A DNA stretch of 64,000 nt from Gemmobacter aquaticus (GCF_007859075.1 NZ_VOAK01000022.1:124001-188000), one strand, 5' to 3'. Positions 45,074 to 54,252 are shown, counted from the first letter of the stretch. The notes: generated by a model not told the origin, from the sequence alone. A program made the numbers and translations.

Positions 45074-45363
45074 ACCGGCATCCTCAGGATTTCCTGATAG
45101 GCCTCGACCACCTTGTCGCGGACGGTGACTACGGTTTCGACGGCCATTTCGCTGGCGGCCAGCGCCTCGACCAGCGCATGCGGATCAGCGCCGCCCGTCA
45201 TCGCCGCCCGTGCCGTCTGTTCGGCCGAGGCTAGTACCTCCTCGAACGCAGAGACGGAGCTGGCGACGGGGTTCGCAGCAGGGTCGGTCGTACCCGGCAT
45301 GGGCGCGGCGGCAGAGCGTGCGGCGGTGTAGGTTTGCGATACCAGTTTATTATGAATGTCCAT
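45070..45363 (-). CDS. fliE: Flagellar hook-basal body protein FliE
   Basis: A 97-residue adaptor between the MS-ring and rod. The C-terminal helix VEALAASEMAVETVVTVRDKVVEAYQEILRMPV is the family signature. The N-terminal half is low in complexity (Ala, Pro, Ser). It overlaps the fliQ start. Confidence 0.92.
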   Translation of the reverse strand: MDIHNKLVSQTYTAARSAAAPMPGTTDPAANPVASSVSAFEEVLASAEQTARAAMTGGADPHALVEALAASEMAVETVVTVRDKVVEAYQEILRMPV

Positions 45364-45374
45364 TCTGGAACTCC

Positions 45375-45755
45375 TTATCGGCGTAGCAGTGCAAGCAGGT
45401 CGCTGGTCATCTGCCGCGCCTGATCAAACATGCGAAGATTGGCCTCGTAGCTGCGCTGCGCTTCGCGCGCGTCAGCGATTTCCGTGATCAGATCGACATT
45501 CGATCCATCATAAAACCCCGCCTCGTCGGCGAGGGGGTGGCCGGGATCGAAGATCCGGTCCAGCGGCTTCTGGTCAAGCCGGACCGGCGAAAGCGCGACG
45601 CCGGGTTGATCGGCCATTTCTTCGAACGCGACGGTCTTGCGGCGATAGCCCGGCGTATCGGCGTTTGCGATGTTTTCCGAAACGTGGCGCAACCGACTGG
45701 CCTGTGCCTGCATGCCCGAGGCCGCGAACGAAAGGGATGATCCAAGGTCTGACAT
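45375..45755 (-). CDS. flgC: Flagellar proximal rod protein FlgC
   Basis: A 126-residue rod protein with FAASGMQAQASRLRHVSENIANADTPGYRRK at the N-terminus and the C-terminal AREAQRSYEANLRMFDQARQM. ATG 45755 lies two bases after the flgB stop; a GTG at 45761 overlapping that stop is less likely. It interacts with FlgB and FliE. Confidence 0.94.
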   Translation of the reverse strand: MSDLGSSLSFAASGMQAQASRLRHVSENIANADTPGYRRKTVAFEEMADQPGVALSPVRLDQKPLDRIFDPGHPLADEAGFYDGSNVDLITEIADAREAQRSYEANLRMFDQARQMTSDLLALLRR

Positions 45756-45757
45756 GA

Positions 45758-46147
45758 TCACCGCGCCTTTCCAAGACTGCCGCGCAGGATGTTGGAGACG
45801 CTTTGATAGATCGACAGCGCCATCGCGTGGTCCTGACGCACCTCCGCCGCGCGAACCATCTCGCGCTCGATGGAAACCGTGTTGCCATCGGGCGAGGCTG
45901 CAGAGCCGTCGACACGTGCGACGGCCGCTCCCTCCGGGCCTTTCGCAGACCCCAGATGACCCGGCCGCGTGGCGAGCATCCCCTGACCTTGGGCCGCGCC
46001 ATACACTTCTGCAAAGGGGGGCATGTCGCGCGCCTTGAAACCGGGCGTATCGGCATGGGCCATGTTGCGCGCAATTTCGGCCTGCCGCGCGCCTGCATGC
46101 CGCGCAAATCCTTGCGTCATCTTGGTTATTTCGAGTTTTTCAAACAT
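45758..46147 (-). CDS. flgB: Flagellar proximal rod protein FlgB
   Basis: A 129-residue protein with HAGARQAEIARNMAHADTPGFKARD, the rod-family helix with ADTPGF. ATG 46147 is preferred because GGGAGAAG precedes it; the frame continues to 46177 with a poor N-terminus. It heads the minus-strand flagellar operon flgB-flgC-fliE-fliQ-flgF-flgG-flgA-flgH-fliL, back to back with fliI. Confidence 0.92.
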   Translation of the reverse strand: MFEKLEITKMTQGFARHAGARQAEIARNMAHADTPGFKARDMPPFAEVYGAAQGQGMLATRPGHLGSAKGPEGAAVARVDGSAASPDGNTVSIEREMVRAAEVRQDHAMALSIYQSVSNILRGSLGKAR

Positions 46148-46179
46148 CGGGGCTTCTCCCTCGACCAGCTTCACCAAGG

Positions 46180-46199
46180 CTTAAGGGTGATTCCTTTAG
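46180..46199. promoter_or_regulatory. Imperfect palindrome in flgB/fliI divergent promoter
   Basis: CTTAAGG (46180-46186) and CCTTTAG (46193-46199) are near-perfect inverted arms six bases apart. They lie midway in the 71-base gap between the two divergent flagellar transcription units, where a shared regulator could bind. A CtrA-type TTAA-N7-TTAA is not complete here. Confidence 0.4.
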
Positions 46200-46218
46200 A
46201 AACCGTAATCAGGAACAA

Positions 46219-47559
46219 ATGAGGAATCCGATGATCGATGCGATCGACACCCCCTTTCGCGGACTGCTGGCAGAGCTTGGGTCGATCCCTTTGGCACGTC
46301 GCCTTGGTCGCGTGGTCGAGCTGTCGCGCGGGACGGTTCTCGTCTCGGGTCTTTCGCGTGCGGCGACGCTGGGGGATCGGGTCCTTATCCGATCAGGCAC
46401 CGGACTGGCTGGTGAGGTTGTGCGGGTGGCACGCGACCACGCGACAGTGCTGCCCGAAACCGCAGCTGAAGGGGTTCAGATCGGTGCTGCGGTCGAATTG
46501 AACGGGCCCGCGATGATTGCGCCGGATGACAGCTGGATCGGCCGGATCGTCGATCCTTTCGGGCGTCCTCTGGATGGCAGACCGCTTTTTCGCGGGGCTA
46601 CAAGCAGGCCCTTGCGGGCGCAACCACCGGATGCCGCCGCACGGCGACGGATGGGCGAGAGGCTGGCGACGGGAACGGCCTGCTTTGACACGGTGCTGCC
46701 GCTGGTGCGTGGTCAGCGGATCGGGCTATTTGCCGGATCGGGGGTCGGAAAGTCCTCGCTTCTGGCAAAGTTTGCGCGTGGGGTGCAGGCCGATGTCGTC
46801 GTGATTGCCCTGATCGGTGAACGCGGACGCGAGTTGCGCGAGTTTACCGAAAGTGTCCTGGGTCCGGAAGGCATGGCGCGGTCGGTGGTCGTCACCGCGA
46901 CGTCGGACCAATCCGCGCTGGCACGGCGGCGCTGCGCATGGTCTGCGATGGCGGTGGCTGAGCATTTCCGCGATCAGGGGCGGCAGGTGCTGTTGCTGGC
47001 CGACTCGATCACCCGTTTTGCCGAGGCGCATCGCGAGGTCGCGGTTGCTGCGGGCGAAGAGGGCAGCCTGCGCGGCTTTCCTCCGTCAACCAGCCACACG
47101 ATCATGGCGCTGGCCGAGCGCGCGGGACCGGGGCGCGATGGCGCGGGCGATATCACGGCGGTCTTTTCGGTTCTTGTTGCGGGGTCGGACATGGAAGAGC
47201 CTGTCGCCGATATTCTGCGCGGTGTGCTGGATGGCCATGTGGTGATGGATCGCCGCATTGCCGAGCGGGGGCGGTTCCCGGCGATCGATCTGCTGCGCTC
47301 TGTCTCGCGCAGTCTGCCCCATGCCGCCAGCGATGACGAAAACCGGCTGATTGCCGAGATTCGCAAACTGCTGGGCGCGTATGACCGGGCCGAGTTGATG
47401 ATACAGGCCGGGCTCTATGTGCCGGGCAGCGACCCGGTTGTTGATCGGGCGATCCGGCTCTGGCCGGCGCTGGATGCTTTTCTGGCTGCCGATGCACCGG
47501 AGGGGATCGGTGCGGCTTTTGACCGTCTGTCCGCCTGCCTCGCCGGAATGGGGGGGTGA
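46219..47559 (+). CDS. fliI: Flagellum-specific ATPase FliI
   Basis: A 446-residue F1-beta-like ATPase of the export machinery. Walker A is AGSGVGKSS with K178. Downstream are VVIALIGERGRELREF, LLADSITRFAEAHREV and the conserved FPPSTSHTIMALAERAG-like FPPSTSHTIMALAERA stretch. ATG 46219 and ATG 46231 are both preceded by AGGA-like sites; the first is kept. It is monocistronic on the plus strand, divergent from flgB. Confidence 0.94.
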   Translation: MRNPMIDAIDTPFRGLLAELGSIPLARRLGRVVELSRGTVLVSGLSRAATLGDRVLIRSGTGLAGEVVRVARDHATVLPETAAEGVQIGAAVELNGPAMIAPDDSWIGRIVDPFGRPLDGRPLFRGATSRPLRAQPPDAAARRRMGERLATGTACFDTVLPLVRGQRIGLFAGSGVGKSSLLAKFARGVQADVVVIALIGERGRELREFTESVLGPEGMARSVVVTATSDQSALARRRCAWSAMAVAEHFRDQGRQVLLLADSITRFAEAHREVAVAAGEEGSLRGFPPSTSHTIMALAERAGPGRDGAGDITAVFSVLVAGSDMEEPVADILRGVLDGHVVMDRRIAERGRFPAIDLLRSVSRSLPHAASDDENRLIAEIRKLLGAYDRAELMIQAGLYVPGSDPVVDRAIRLWPALDAFLAADAPEGIGAAFDRLSACLAGMGG

Positions 47560-47604
47560 GGCCGCAAGCTCCCGTTTTCGTGATGCCTTGCCGCGACGGA
47601 AACT

Positions 47605-47655
47605 CTGTCAGGCTGCGTAAGGGTGAAACGAACACCAGATCCAACCTGACAGGAG
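47605..47655 (+). promoter_or_regulatory. 5' leader inverted repeat covering the ribosome site
   Basis: CTGTCAGG (47605-47612) and CCTGACAG (47645-47652) are perfect 8-bp inverted arms 32 bases apart. The second arm runs into the AGGAG (47651-47655) of the dienelactone hydrolase gene. If the mRNA folds, initiation would be reduced; as DNA it could be an operator. Confidence 0.5.
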
Positions 47656-47661
47656 CGCGCC

Positions 47662-48549
47662 ATGACCAGATTGACTGCGAAGGATTTTGCCCCCGAACTG
47701 CTGGAGCTTTATGACTTTTACGCCCACGGAAAGATCACGAAGCGCGAGTTTCTGGACCGCGCCTCGAAGTTCACTGTGGGCGGAATGACCGCCGTGGCGA
47801 TCCTTTCCGCGATGTCACCGAACTATGCGCTAGCCCAACAGGTCCCGGCATCCGACCCTGACATCACCGTCGAATACATCGCCTATCCTTCGCCCAAGGG
47901 CCATGGAGAGGTGCGCGGCTATCTGGCCCGTCCGGCCTCGGCCAGTGGCAAACTGCCGGCCGTGGTGGTTGTTCACGAAAATCGGGGCCTGAACCCCTAT
48001 ATCGAGGATGTCGCGCGGCGGGTGGCAAAGGCGGGCTATATCGCGCTGGCCCCCGATGGGCTGACCTCGGTCGGTGGCTATCCGGGCAATGACGACAAGG
48101 GGCGCGAGCTTCAGCAGCAGGTGAACCCCGAAAAGCTGATGAATGACTTCTTTGCCGCCATCGAATTCCTGATGGCGCATGAGGCGACGACCGGAAAGGT
48201 CGGGATCACCGGCTTCTGCTATGGCGGTGGCGTGTCAAACGCGGCGGCCGTCGCCTATCCCGAGCTTGCCTGTGCCGTGCCCTTCTATGGCCGCCAGCCC
48301 GCCGCCGCGGACGTCGCGCGCATCAAGGCGCCGGTTCTGTTGCACTATGCCGAGCTTGACACCCGCATCAATGAAGGCTGGCCCGGATATGAGGCCGCCC
48401 TCAAGGCCGCAGGCGTGACCTATGAGGCTTATATCTACCCCGGAGTGAATCACGGGTTCCACAACGACACCACGCCTCGCTACGACGAGGCGGCCGCGAA
48501 ACTCGCCTGGCAGCGGACACTTGACTGGTTCGCCAAGCACCTGGCCTGA
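47662..48549 (+). CDS. Dienelactone hydrolase family protein (YghX-like)
   Basis: A 295-residue alpha/beta hydrolase. The Cys nucleophile is in GFCYGGG; the acid and base are probably the Asp of ELDTRIN and the His of NHGFHND, which completes a Cys-Asp-His triad. The N-terminus (residues 1-60) carries [25 protein letters not shown], a twin-basic, Tat-like or anchor segment set about 28 residues in, as in YghX relatives. The substrate is unknown. It is followed 52 bases on by a cytochrome b561. Confidence 0.88.
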   Translation: MTRLTAKDFAPELLELYDFYAHGKITKREFLDRASKFTVGGMTAVAILSAMSPNYALAQQVPASDPDITVEYIAYPSPKGHGEVRGYLARPASASGKLPAVVVVHENRGLNPYIEDVARRVAKAGYIALAPDGLTSVGGYPGNDDKGRELQQQVNPEKLMNDFFAAIEFLMAHEATTGKVGITGFCYGGGVSNAAAVAYPELACAVPFYGRQPAAADVARIKAPVLLHYAELDTRINEGWPGYEAALKAAGVTYEAYIYPGVNHGFHNDTTPRYDEAAAKLAWQRTLDWFAKHLA

Positions 48550-48601
48550 ACCCTTTGGCCTCTGGCGTGAATCCAGGGGCAATCCGACCTGGAGCCCACA
48601 C

Positions 48602-49084
48602 ATGAGCACTTCCCCCGGAAGCTACCTGCGCAGTCAAAAGATCCTGCACTGGCTGATCGCTGCACTGATTGCGCTGCAATATCTGGCGTTTGATTCCATC
48701 GGCCGCACCTTCAGCGCGGCGATGCGCGGGGCAGGCTTGACCTATCCCGCAGATGTGCTGGGCCATATCGTTGTGGGCGGCGCGGTCCTTGTCTTGATGA
48801 TGGCGCGCATCGCCCTGCGCCTGCGCCATGGCGCTCCATCCACGCCGCCAGAGGAGCCTGCCCCTCTGCAATGGCTCAGCAGGGCCGCGCATGCTGCATT
48901 CTACGCCTTGTTGCTGCTCTTGCCGATAAGTGGGCTGGTTGCATGGTTCATGCAGCTTTCGAGCCCCGCCGAGGTGCATGAGGTGATGACGACACTGCTG
49001 CTCGCGCTGATCGGCCTGCATGTCGCGGCGGTGGCGGTACATCAGTTCTGGTGGAAGACCGGGCTGATCCACCGCATGGTCTGA
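48602..49084 (+). CDS. Cytochrome b561 family protein
   Basis: A 160-residue four-helix membrane protein. Heme-ligand histidines are visible: KILHWLIAALI in helix 1, DVLGHIVVGGAVL in helix 2, RAAHAAFYALLLL in helix 3 and IGLHVAAVAVHQFWW in helix 4. Such proteins move electrons across the inner membrane from quinol or other donors. ATG 48602 is used; the frame from 48521 has no support. A stem-loop follows its stop. Confidence 0.9.
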   Translation: MSTSPGSYLRSQKILHWLIAALIALQYLAFDSIGRTFSAAMRGAGLTYPADVLGHIVVGGAVLVLMMARIALRLRHGAPSTPPEEPAPLQWLSRAAHAAFYALLLLLPISGLVAWFMQLSSPAEVHEVMTTLLLALIGLHVAAVAVHQFWWKTGLIHRMV

Positions 49085-49093
49085 CATCGCGTC

Positions 49094-49125
49094 GCGGATC
49101 TCCGCCGGGGCTTGCGGCGATCCGC
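49094..49125 (+). terminator. Stem-loop after cytochrome b561 gene
   Basis: GCGGATC-t-CCGC (49094-49105) pairs with GCGG-c-GATCCGC (49114-49125), an 11-bp stem with one mismatch, ten bases after the stop codon. No T run follows, so termination is only likely. Confidence 0.5.
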
Positions 49126-49164
49126 AACCGCGGCAATCCTTGCGCGGCACCCGCGGAGCGCATC

Positions 49165-50067
49165 ATGGCCTTTACCCTGCGACAGCTACAGTTCTTTACC
49201 GCTGCAGCCGAGGCTGGCAGCGTCTCGGGCGCCGCTCGCGCGCTGTCGATCTCGCAATCCTCGGTAACCGAGGCGATCCGCGCGCTTGAGGATGATCTGG
49301 GCGTACTTTTGTTTGAACGGCAGGCGAAGGGACTGCTGATCACCCACAAGGGTTCGGCTTTTCTGCGCCATGCGCGCCAGATCCTTGCCGATGTCGCCGC
49401 CGCCCGCACCGCTTTTCGAGATGAGGCCGAGCAAGTCACCGGGCGCCTGTCGCTTGGCGTGACCTCGCTGGTCGCAGGCTATGTGCTTTCAGATATCCTG
49501 CAAAGATTCCGTCGTGCCTTTCCGCTGATCGAGTTGAATGTGATTGAGGATACTGGCGAGTATCTGCAGCACCTCTTGATCGGCGGAGAGCTGGATGTCG
49601 CGGTGCTTTTGACCTCATCGGTCAAGGACCGCATGGCCCTGCATGTTGAGACACTGGTCGTCTCGGCCTATCGGCTCTGGCTTCCGCTTGGCCATCCGCT
49701 CGCCTTGCAAGAGTCGATTGCGTTGGAGGAACTGGCCGGTCGCCCGATGATCCAACTGATGGTGGATGAGATCGAGGAATCGACGCGCCGCCTGACCGCC
49801 GCTCTGCCGGTGAAGCCCGAGATCGCCTTCCGTACGCGCAGCGTCGAGGCGGTGCGTAGCCTTGTCGCCACTGGCGCGGGCCTTGCGATACTGCCCAGCC
49901 TTGTCTACCGGCCCTGGTCTTTGGAAGGCGACCGGATCGAGATCCGCGATGTTTCGGGCGACCTTCCGACGGTGCAGGTGGGTCTTGCCTGGCGGCGCGG
50001 TGCCCCCCTGTCGCCCCCGGCGCTAAACTTCGTACGTTCCGCACAGTCAGGTCTGGCAGAACGCTAA
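49165..50067 (+). CDS. LysR family transcriptional regulator
   Basis: A 300-residue LysR regulator. The N-terminal helix-turn-helix (AAEAGSVSGAARALSISQSSVTEAIRALEDDLG) leads into the type 2 periplasmic-binding-like effector domain. The neighbouring downstream operon imports and oxidises polyamines, so control of it is inferred. A perfect T-N11-A palindrome lies 4 bases after its stop, upstream of that operon. ATG 49165 follows GGAG; the frame extends further upstream without a family-like sequence. Confidence 0.88.
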   Translation: MAFTLRQLQFFTAAAEAGSVSGAARALSISQSSVTEAIRALEDDLGVLLFERQAKGLLITHKGSAFLRHARQILADVAAARTAFRDEAEQVTGRLSLGVTSLVAGYVLSDILQRFRRAFPLIELNVIEDTGEYLQHLLIGGELDVAVLLTSSVKDRMALHVETLVVSAYRLWLPLGHPLALQESIALEELAGRPMIQLMVDEIEESTRRLTAALPVKPEIAFRTRSVEAVRSLVATGAGLAILPSLVYRPWSLEGDRIEIRDVSGDLPTVQVGLAWRRGAPLSPPALNFVRSAQSGLAER

Positions 50068-50070
50068 GCC

Positions 50071-50085
50071 ATCGGATTTTCCGAT
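50071..50085. promoter_or_regulatory. LysR-type (T-N11-A) palindrome
   Basis: ATCGGA-TTT-TCCGAT is a perfect inverted repeat with T at 50072 and A at 50084, the T-N11-A form of LysR boxes. It lies between the LysR gene and the binding-protein gene at 50198. Confidence 0.55.
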
Positions 50086-50197
50086 ACTGCCTATCCTGAT
50101 TTTGTGTTTGCGAAAGCTGAAGCTTGGTCGCAGCATGCCGGCAGACCGGAATACCGGCAGCGCAAGGTTGCGCATCTCAATCAGGGAGATTTCGGAA

Positions 50198-51364
50198 ATG
50201 ACCAAGACGCATGCGATGAAACGCGCCGCGGTGATGGCGTTGGCGGCGGTAACCGCCACCGGACCGGCCTTTGCCCAGATGACCGCAGTCGGTCAGGGCG
50301 AGGGCGCGCTGTCGATCGTCGCCTGGGCGGGCTATGTGGAGCGCGGCGAGACCGACCCCAAGTTCGACTGGGTCACCAAGTTCGAGGCCGCGACGGGCTG
50401 CAAGGTCAGCGTGAAGACCGCCAACACCAGCGACGAGATGGTCGCGCTGATGAACGAAGGCGGCTTTGACCTTGTGACCGCCTCGGGGGATGCGTCGCTG
50501 CGGCTGATCGCTGGCGGCAAGGTGCAGGAAATCAACAAGGATCTGGTGCCGTCCTGGTCGACCATCGACCCGCGCCTGCAGGATGCCCCCTGGCACACGG
50601 TTGATGGCAAGCATTACGGTGTGCCCTACATGTGGGGCCCCAACGTCCTGATGTACAATACCAACACGTTCAAAGAGGCGCCGACCTCCTGGAACGTCGT
50701 GTTCGAGAAGATGGACCTCGCCGATGGCAAGTCGAATGAGGGCCGGGTGCAGGCCTATGACGGCCCGATCCACATCGCCGATGCCGCGCAGTATCTGATG
50801 TTCCACAAGCCGGAACTGGGCATCAAGGACCCCTATGAACTGAACGAAGACCAGTACAAGGCCGCGCTTGACCTTTTGCGCGCACAGCGCCTGCTGGTCA
50901 GCCGCTACTGGCACGATGCCTTCATCCAGATCGACGACTTCAAGAACGAAGGCGTTGTTGCCTCGGGCTCGTGGCCCTTCCAGGTCAACCTGCTCAAGGG
51001 TGAAGGGCAGCCGATCGCCAGCACCATCCCGCAGGAAGGGGCAACCGGCTGGGCCGATACCACCATGCTGCACGCCGACAGCGAACACCCGAACTGCGCT
51101 TACATGTGGTTTGAACATCAGCTGTCCTCGAACCTGCAGTCCGACCTCTCGGTCTGGTTTGGCGCCGTGCCTTCGGTTCCCGCGGCCTGCACCGACGGAC
51201 GTGGCATGCAGACGGCCGAAGGCTGCGACGCCAACGGTCTGAAAGACTTTGACCGCATCCGCTTCTGGCGCACGCCGGTCGCCAACTGCAGCCAGGGCGA
51301 GGGTGCCTGCGTGCCCTACTACCGCTGGGTCAGTGACTATATCGGCGTGATCGGCGGTCGCTGA
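50198..51364 (+). CDS. Polyamine-type ABC transporter substrate-binding protein (YdcS/PotD-like)
   Basis: A 388-residue periplasmic binding protein with a signal peptide ending near GPAFAQ. Features include LSIVAWAGYVERG near the N-terminus, FDLVTASGDASLRLI, and GVPYMWGPNVLMYNT, typical of spermidine/putrescine binding proteins. The closest-looking E. coli system is ydcSTUV-patD, whose gene order is exactly reproduced here. AGGGAGA lies upstream of ATG 50198. Putrescine is the likely ligand by context. Confidence 0.87.
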   Translation: MTKTHAMKRAAVMALAAVTATGPAFAQMTAVGQGEGALSIVAWAGYVERGETDPKFDWVTKFEAATGCKVSVKTANTSDEMVALMNEGGFDLVTASGDASLRLIAGGKVQEINKDLVPSWSTIDPRLQDAPWHTVDGKHYGVPYMWGPNVLMYNTNTFKEAPTSWNVVFEKMDLADGKSNEGRVQAYDGPIHIADAAQYLMFHKPELGIKDPYELNEDQYKAALDLLRAQRLLVSRYWHDAFIQIDDFKNEGVVASGSWPFQVNLLKGEGQPIASTIPQEGATGWADTTMLHADSEHPNCAYMWFEHQLSSNLQSDLSVWFGAVPSVPAACTDGRGMQTAEGCDANGLKDFDRIRFWRTPVANCSQGEGACVPYYRWVSDYIGVIGGR

Positions 51365-51404
51365 TCACTTCGGGGACGGGCGACAGAGCCGCCTGCCCCC
51401 TTCT

Positions 51405-51470
51405 TCTTTTCCCAAATATCCTCGGGGGGAGGGCCGCTTCGCGGCCCGTGGGGGGCAGACAGCCCCCCGC
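51405..51470. repeat. REP-like element with tandem GC hairpins
   Basis: A CTTTTCCCAAATATCCTCGG core is followed by two perfect hairpins, GGGCCGC-TTC-GCGGCCC (51431-51447) and GGGGGGC-AGACA-GCCCCCC (51450-51468). It fills the 141-base gap between binding-protein and ATPase genes. Similar intergenic elements are common in Rhodobacterales; it could stabilise the binding-protein mRNA. Confidence 0.6.
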
Positions 51471-51505
51471 GACCTCTCCCGCCCAAGCAATCCATCGGAC
51501 CTGCC

Positions 51506-52501
51506 ATGACCTCGCCCGCCACCCCGGCCGTCGAATTTCGCGCCGTTACCCGCCATTTCGGATCCGTCCGCGCCGTCGATGGCGTGGATCTGACGATCGC
51601 CGAAGGCGCCTTCTTCGCCATGCTCGGACCTTCGGGGTCGGGCAAAACCACCTGCCTGCGGCTGATCTCGGGGTTTGAAAAGCCCACCTCGGGACAGATC
51701 CGCATCTTCGGACAGGATGTCAGCGACGTGCCCCCCAACCGGCGCAACGTAAACACGGTGTTCCAGGACTATGCGCTGTTCCCGCATATGAGCGTGCGCG
51801 ACAACGTGGCCTACGGGCTGATGGTCAAGGGCGTCGATCGCAAGACCCGTTTGGACAGGGCCGAAGAGATGCTCTCGCTGGTCAAGCTTCCGGGCTACGG
51901 CGACCGCAAGCCGGGGCAGTTGTCGGGCGGTCAGCGGCAGCGTGTGGCCCTGGCTCGCGCGCTGGTGAACGAGCCCCGCGTCCTTCTGCTGGATGAACCG
52001 CTTGGCGCGCTTGACCTGAAGCTGCGCGAGGCGATGCAGGATGAACTGAAGGCCCTGCAAAAGCGTCTTGGCATCACCTTTGTCTTCGTGACCCATGACC
52101 AGCACGAGGCGCTGAGCATGGCGGACAGTCTTGCAGTCTTCTCGGACGGCAAGATCGCCCAGATAGGCACACCGGAAGAGGTTTATGCCCGCCCGCAAAG
52201 CCGCTTCGTCGCTGATTTCGTGGGGTCCTCCAATGTGCTGCCTCCAGATCTGACACGGGCGCTTGGCGGACCGGCCCGTTGGTCCAGCCTCAGGCCTGAA
52301 CAGGTGCGTATCGCGGATCAGGGTCAGGGCCGGGGGATCGTCACCTCGATCCGCTATCTGGGTGCGGGCTCGCGCGTCGCCCTGCGGATTGGTGAGGCCG
52401 AAGTGGCGGCACTGGTTCCAGCAGGTCAGACCGTGCCCGAGCAGGGGGCCGAGGTCGCCATCGCCTTCGACCCCGCCGCGCTGCATGTGATGGAGGGCTG
52501 A
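51506..52501 (+). CDS. Polyamine ABC transporter ATP-binding protein (YdcT/PotA-like)
   Basis: A 331-residue ATPase. Walker A is GPSGSGKTT, the signature [14 protein letters not shown], Walker [14 protein letters not shown]-terminal TOBE-type regulatory domain (about residues 240-330, [13 protein letters not shown]) is present. It energises the two permeases that follow. Its stop overlaps the next start (TGATG). Confidence 0.9.
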   Translation: MTSPATPAVEFRAVTRHFGSVRAVDGVDLTIAEGAFFAMLGPSGSGKTTCLRLISGFEKPTSGQIRIFGQDVSDVPPNRRNVNTVFQDYALFPHMSVRDNVAYGLMVKGVDRKTRLDRAEEMLSLVKLPGYGDRKPGQLSGGQRQRVALARALVNEPRVLLLDEPLGALDLKLREAMQDELKALQKRLGITFVFVTHDQHEALSMADSLAVFSDGKIAQIGTPEEVYARPQSRFVADFVGSSNVLPPDLTRALGGPARWSSLRPEQVRIADQGQGRGIVTSIRYLGAGSRVALRIGEAEVAALVPAGQTVPEQGAEVAIAFDPAALHVMEG

Positions 52502-53445
52502 TGATGCAGCCCGCAACCGCCATCCTTCCCGAGCGGGGCTTGGGCGACCGGCTGACGGCACTGTTCTGGCGCCGCCCGCGCGTGCTTCTGGCCCTGCTGC
52601 TGGTGCCGCCGCTTCTGTGGCTGGGCGTCGTCTATCTGGGCTCGCTCTTTGCGCTGCTGTTGCAGAGCTTCTATTCGATCGACGAGTTTTCGGGCGTGGT
52701 GAAAGAGGAGTTTACCCTCAAAACCTATGCCGAGCTGTTCCGCGCGCAGAACGTTGACATCATCCTTCGCACGCTGCTGATGTCGGCGCTGGTCACGCTG
52801 GCCTGCGCGGTCATCGCCTTTCCCATCGCCTATTTCGCCGCGCGCTTTGCCCGTGGTCGCTGGAAGGCGGTGTTCTATCTGGGGGTCATGCTGCCCCTGT
52901 GGTCGTCCTATCTGGTCAAGGTCTATGCGTGGAAGCTGATCCTTGCCAAGGAAGGGATCCTGACCTGGACGGCCGAGCATATGGGCGTCGGCGCCATCTG
53001 GGGGCGTGCCCTTGATGAGCAGTGGTTCGGCGGCTCGTCGCTGTCCACCTCGCCGGTCGGCACCTTCATCGTCTTTGTCTATATCTGGCTGCCCTACATG
53101 ATCCTGCCGATGCAGGCCGCGCTGGAACGCGTGCCGGGATCGATGCTCGAGGCGGCAGCGGATCTGGGCGCCAGCCGGGCGCAGGCCTTCCGGACGGTGA
53201 TCCTGCCCCTGGCACTGCCGGGGATCGTTGCGGGGTCGATCTTTACCTTCTCGCTGACGCTGGGCGATTACATCATCCCGCAGATCGTCGGCACCTCGGC
53301 GCGGTTCATCGGGCTCGCGGTCTATCAGCTGCAAGGCACCGCCGGGAACATCCCGCTCGCCGCGGCATTCGCCGTCGTGCCCATCGTCATCATGCTGGTC
53401 TATCTGACCGTTGCCAAACGCATGGGGGCCTTCGATGCACTCTGA
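52501..53445 (+). CDS. Polyamine ABC transporter permease 1 (YdcU/PotB-like)
   Basis: A 314-residue permease with six to seven membrane helices and the EAA loop [30 protein letters not shown] that docks to the ATPase. A second ATG three bases on is also possible. It overlaps the next permease by about ten bases in another frame. Confidence 0.9.
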   Translation: MMQPATAILPERGLGDRLTALFWRRPRVLLALLLVPPLLWLGVVYLGSLFALLLQSFYSIDEFSGVVKEEFTLKTYAELFRAQNVDIILRTLLMSALVTLACAVIAFPIAYFAARFARGRWKAVFYLGVMLPLWSSYLVKVYAWKLILAKEGILTWTAEHMGVGAIWGRALDEQWFGGSSLSTSPVGTFIVFVYIWLPYMILPMQAALERVPGSMLEAAADLGASRAQAFRTVILPLALPGIVAGSIFTFSLTLGDYIIPQIVGTSARFIGLAVYQLQGTAGNIPLAAAFAVVPIVIMLVYLTVAKRMGAFDAL

Positions 53446-54241
53446 TCGCGCCTCTTGGGGCCTGAAACTGGGGGCCGGGCTGGGACTCGCCTTCCTGCAC
53501 CTGCCGATCCTGCTGATCTTCCTCTATGCCTTCACGACCGAGGAAAAGAGCTATCAGTTCCCGCCGCCGGGGCTGACGCTCAAATGGTTCGGGGTCGCGT
53601 GGGAGCGCGCTGACATTTGGCCGCCCCTGTGGCTGTCGCTGCAGGTTGCCGCCATCGCCACTGTGCTTGCGATGATCCTTGGCACGCTCGTCGCCGCCGC
53701 CATGGCACAGTCCCGCTTCTTCGGGCGCGACCAGATCAGCCTGCTGATCCTGCTGCCCATCGCCCTGCCGGGGGTGATCACCGGCATGGCGCTGCGCTCG
53801 GCCTTTTCGGTGATGGACATCCCGTTTTCGGTCTGGACCATTATTCTGGGCCACGCCACCTTTTGTATCGTCATCGTCTACAACAACGCCGTCGCACGGT
53901 TTCGTCGCTTGTCAGGCGGGATCCTCGAGGCATCGAGCGATCTTGGCGCCAACGGGTTTCAGACCTTCCGGCATGTGCTGCTGCCGAATCTTGGCTCGGC
54001 CCTGCTGGCGGGGGGCATGCTGGCCTTCGCGCTGTCGTTCGACGAGGTGATCGTCACCACCTTTACCGCCGGACAGCAATCGACGCTGCCTATCTGGATG
54101 CTGCAGGAACTGGTGCGCCCGCGCCAGCGGCCCGTCACAAACGTGGTCGCCATCGTGGTCTTTGCCGTGACCTTCCTGCCAATCCTTGCCGCCTATTACC
54201 TGACCCGAGACGGCGATCAGACCGCCGGCGCGGGCAAATGA
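53435..54241 (+). CDS. Polyamine ABC transporter permease 2 (YdcV/PotC-like)
   Basis: A 268-residue permease with six helices and an EAA loop ([30 protein letters not shown]). ATG 53435 overlaps the end of permease 1, showing translational coupling. Pairing of YdcU- and YdcV-type genes completes the importer. Confidence 0.9.
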   Translation: MHSDRASWGLKLGAGLGLAFLHLPILLIFLYAFTTEEKSYQFPPPGLTLKWFGVAWERADIWPPLWLSLQVAAIATVLAMILGTLVAAAMAQSRFFGRDQISLLILLPIALPGVITGMALRSAFSVMDIPFSVWTIILGHATFCIVIVYNNAVARFRRLSGGILEASSDLGANGFQTFRHVLLPNLGSALLAGGMLAFALSFDEVIVTTFTAGQQSTLPIWMLQELVRPRQRPVTNVVAIVVFAVTFLPILAAYYLTRDGDQTAGAGK

Positions 54242-54252
54242 GGGAGAAGAAC

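Noticed and set aside
46181-46199. CtrA box (TTAA-N7-TTAA) at the flagellar divergent promoter
   Set aside because: Only one TTAA half-site is present at the required spacing.
53617-54252. N-terminal extension of the aldehyde dehydrogenase back to 53617
   Set aside because: The extension lies fully inside permease 2 in another frame and has no homologous look; AGGGAGAAG supports ATG 54253.
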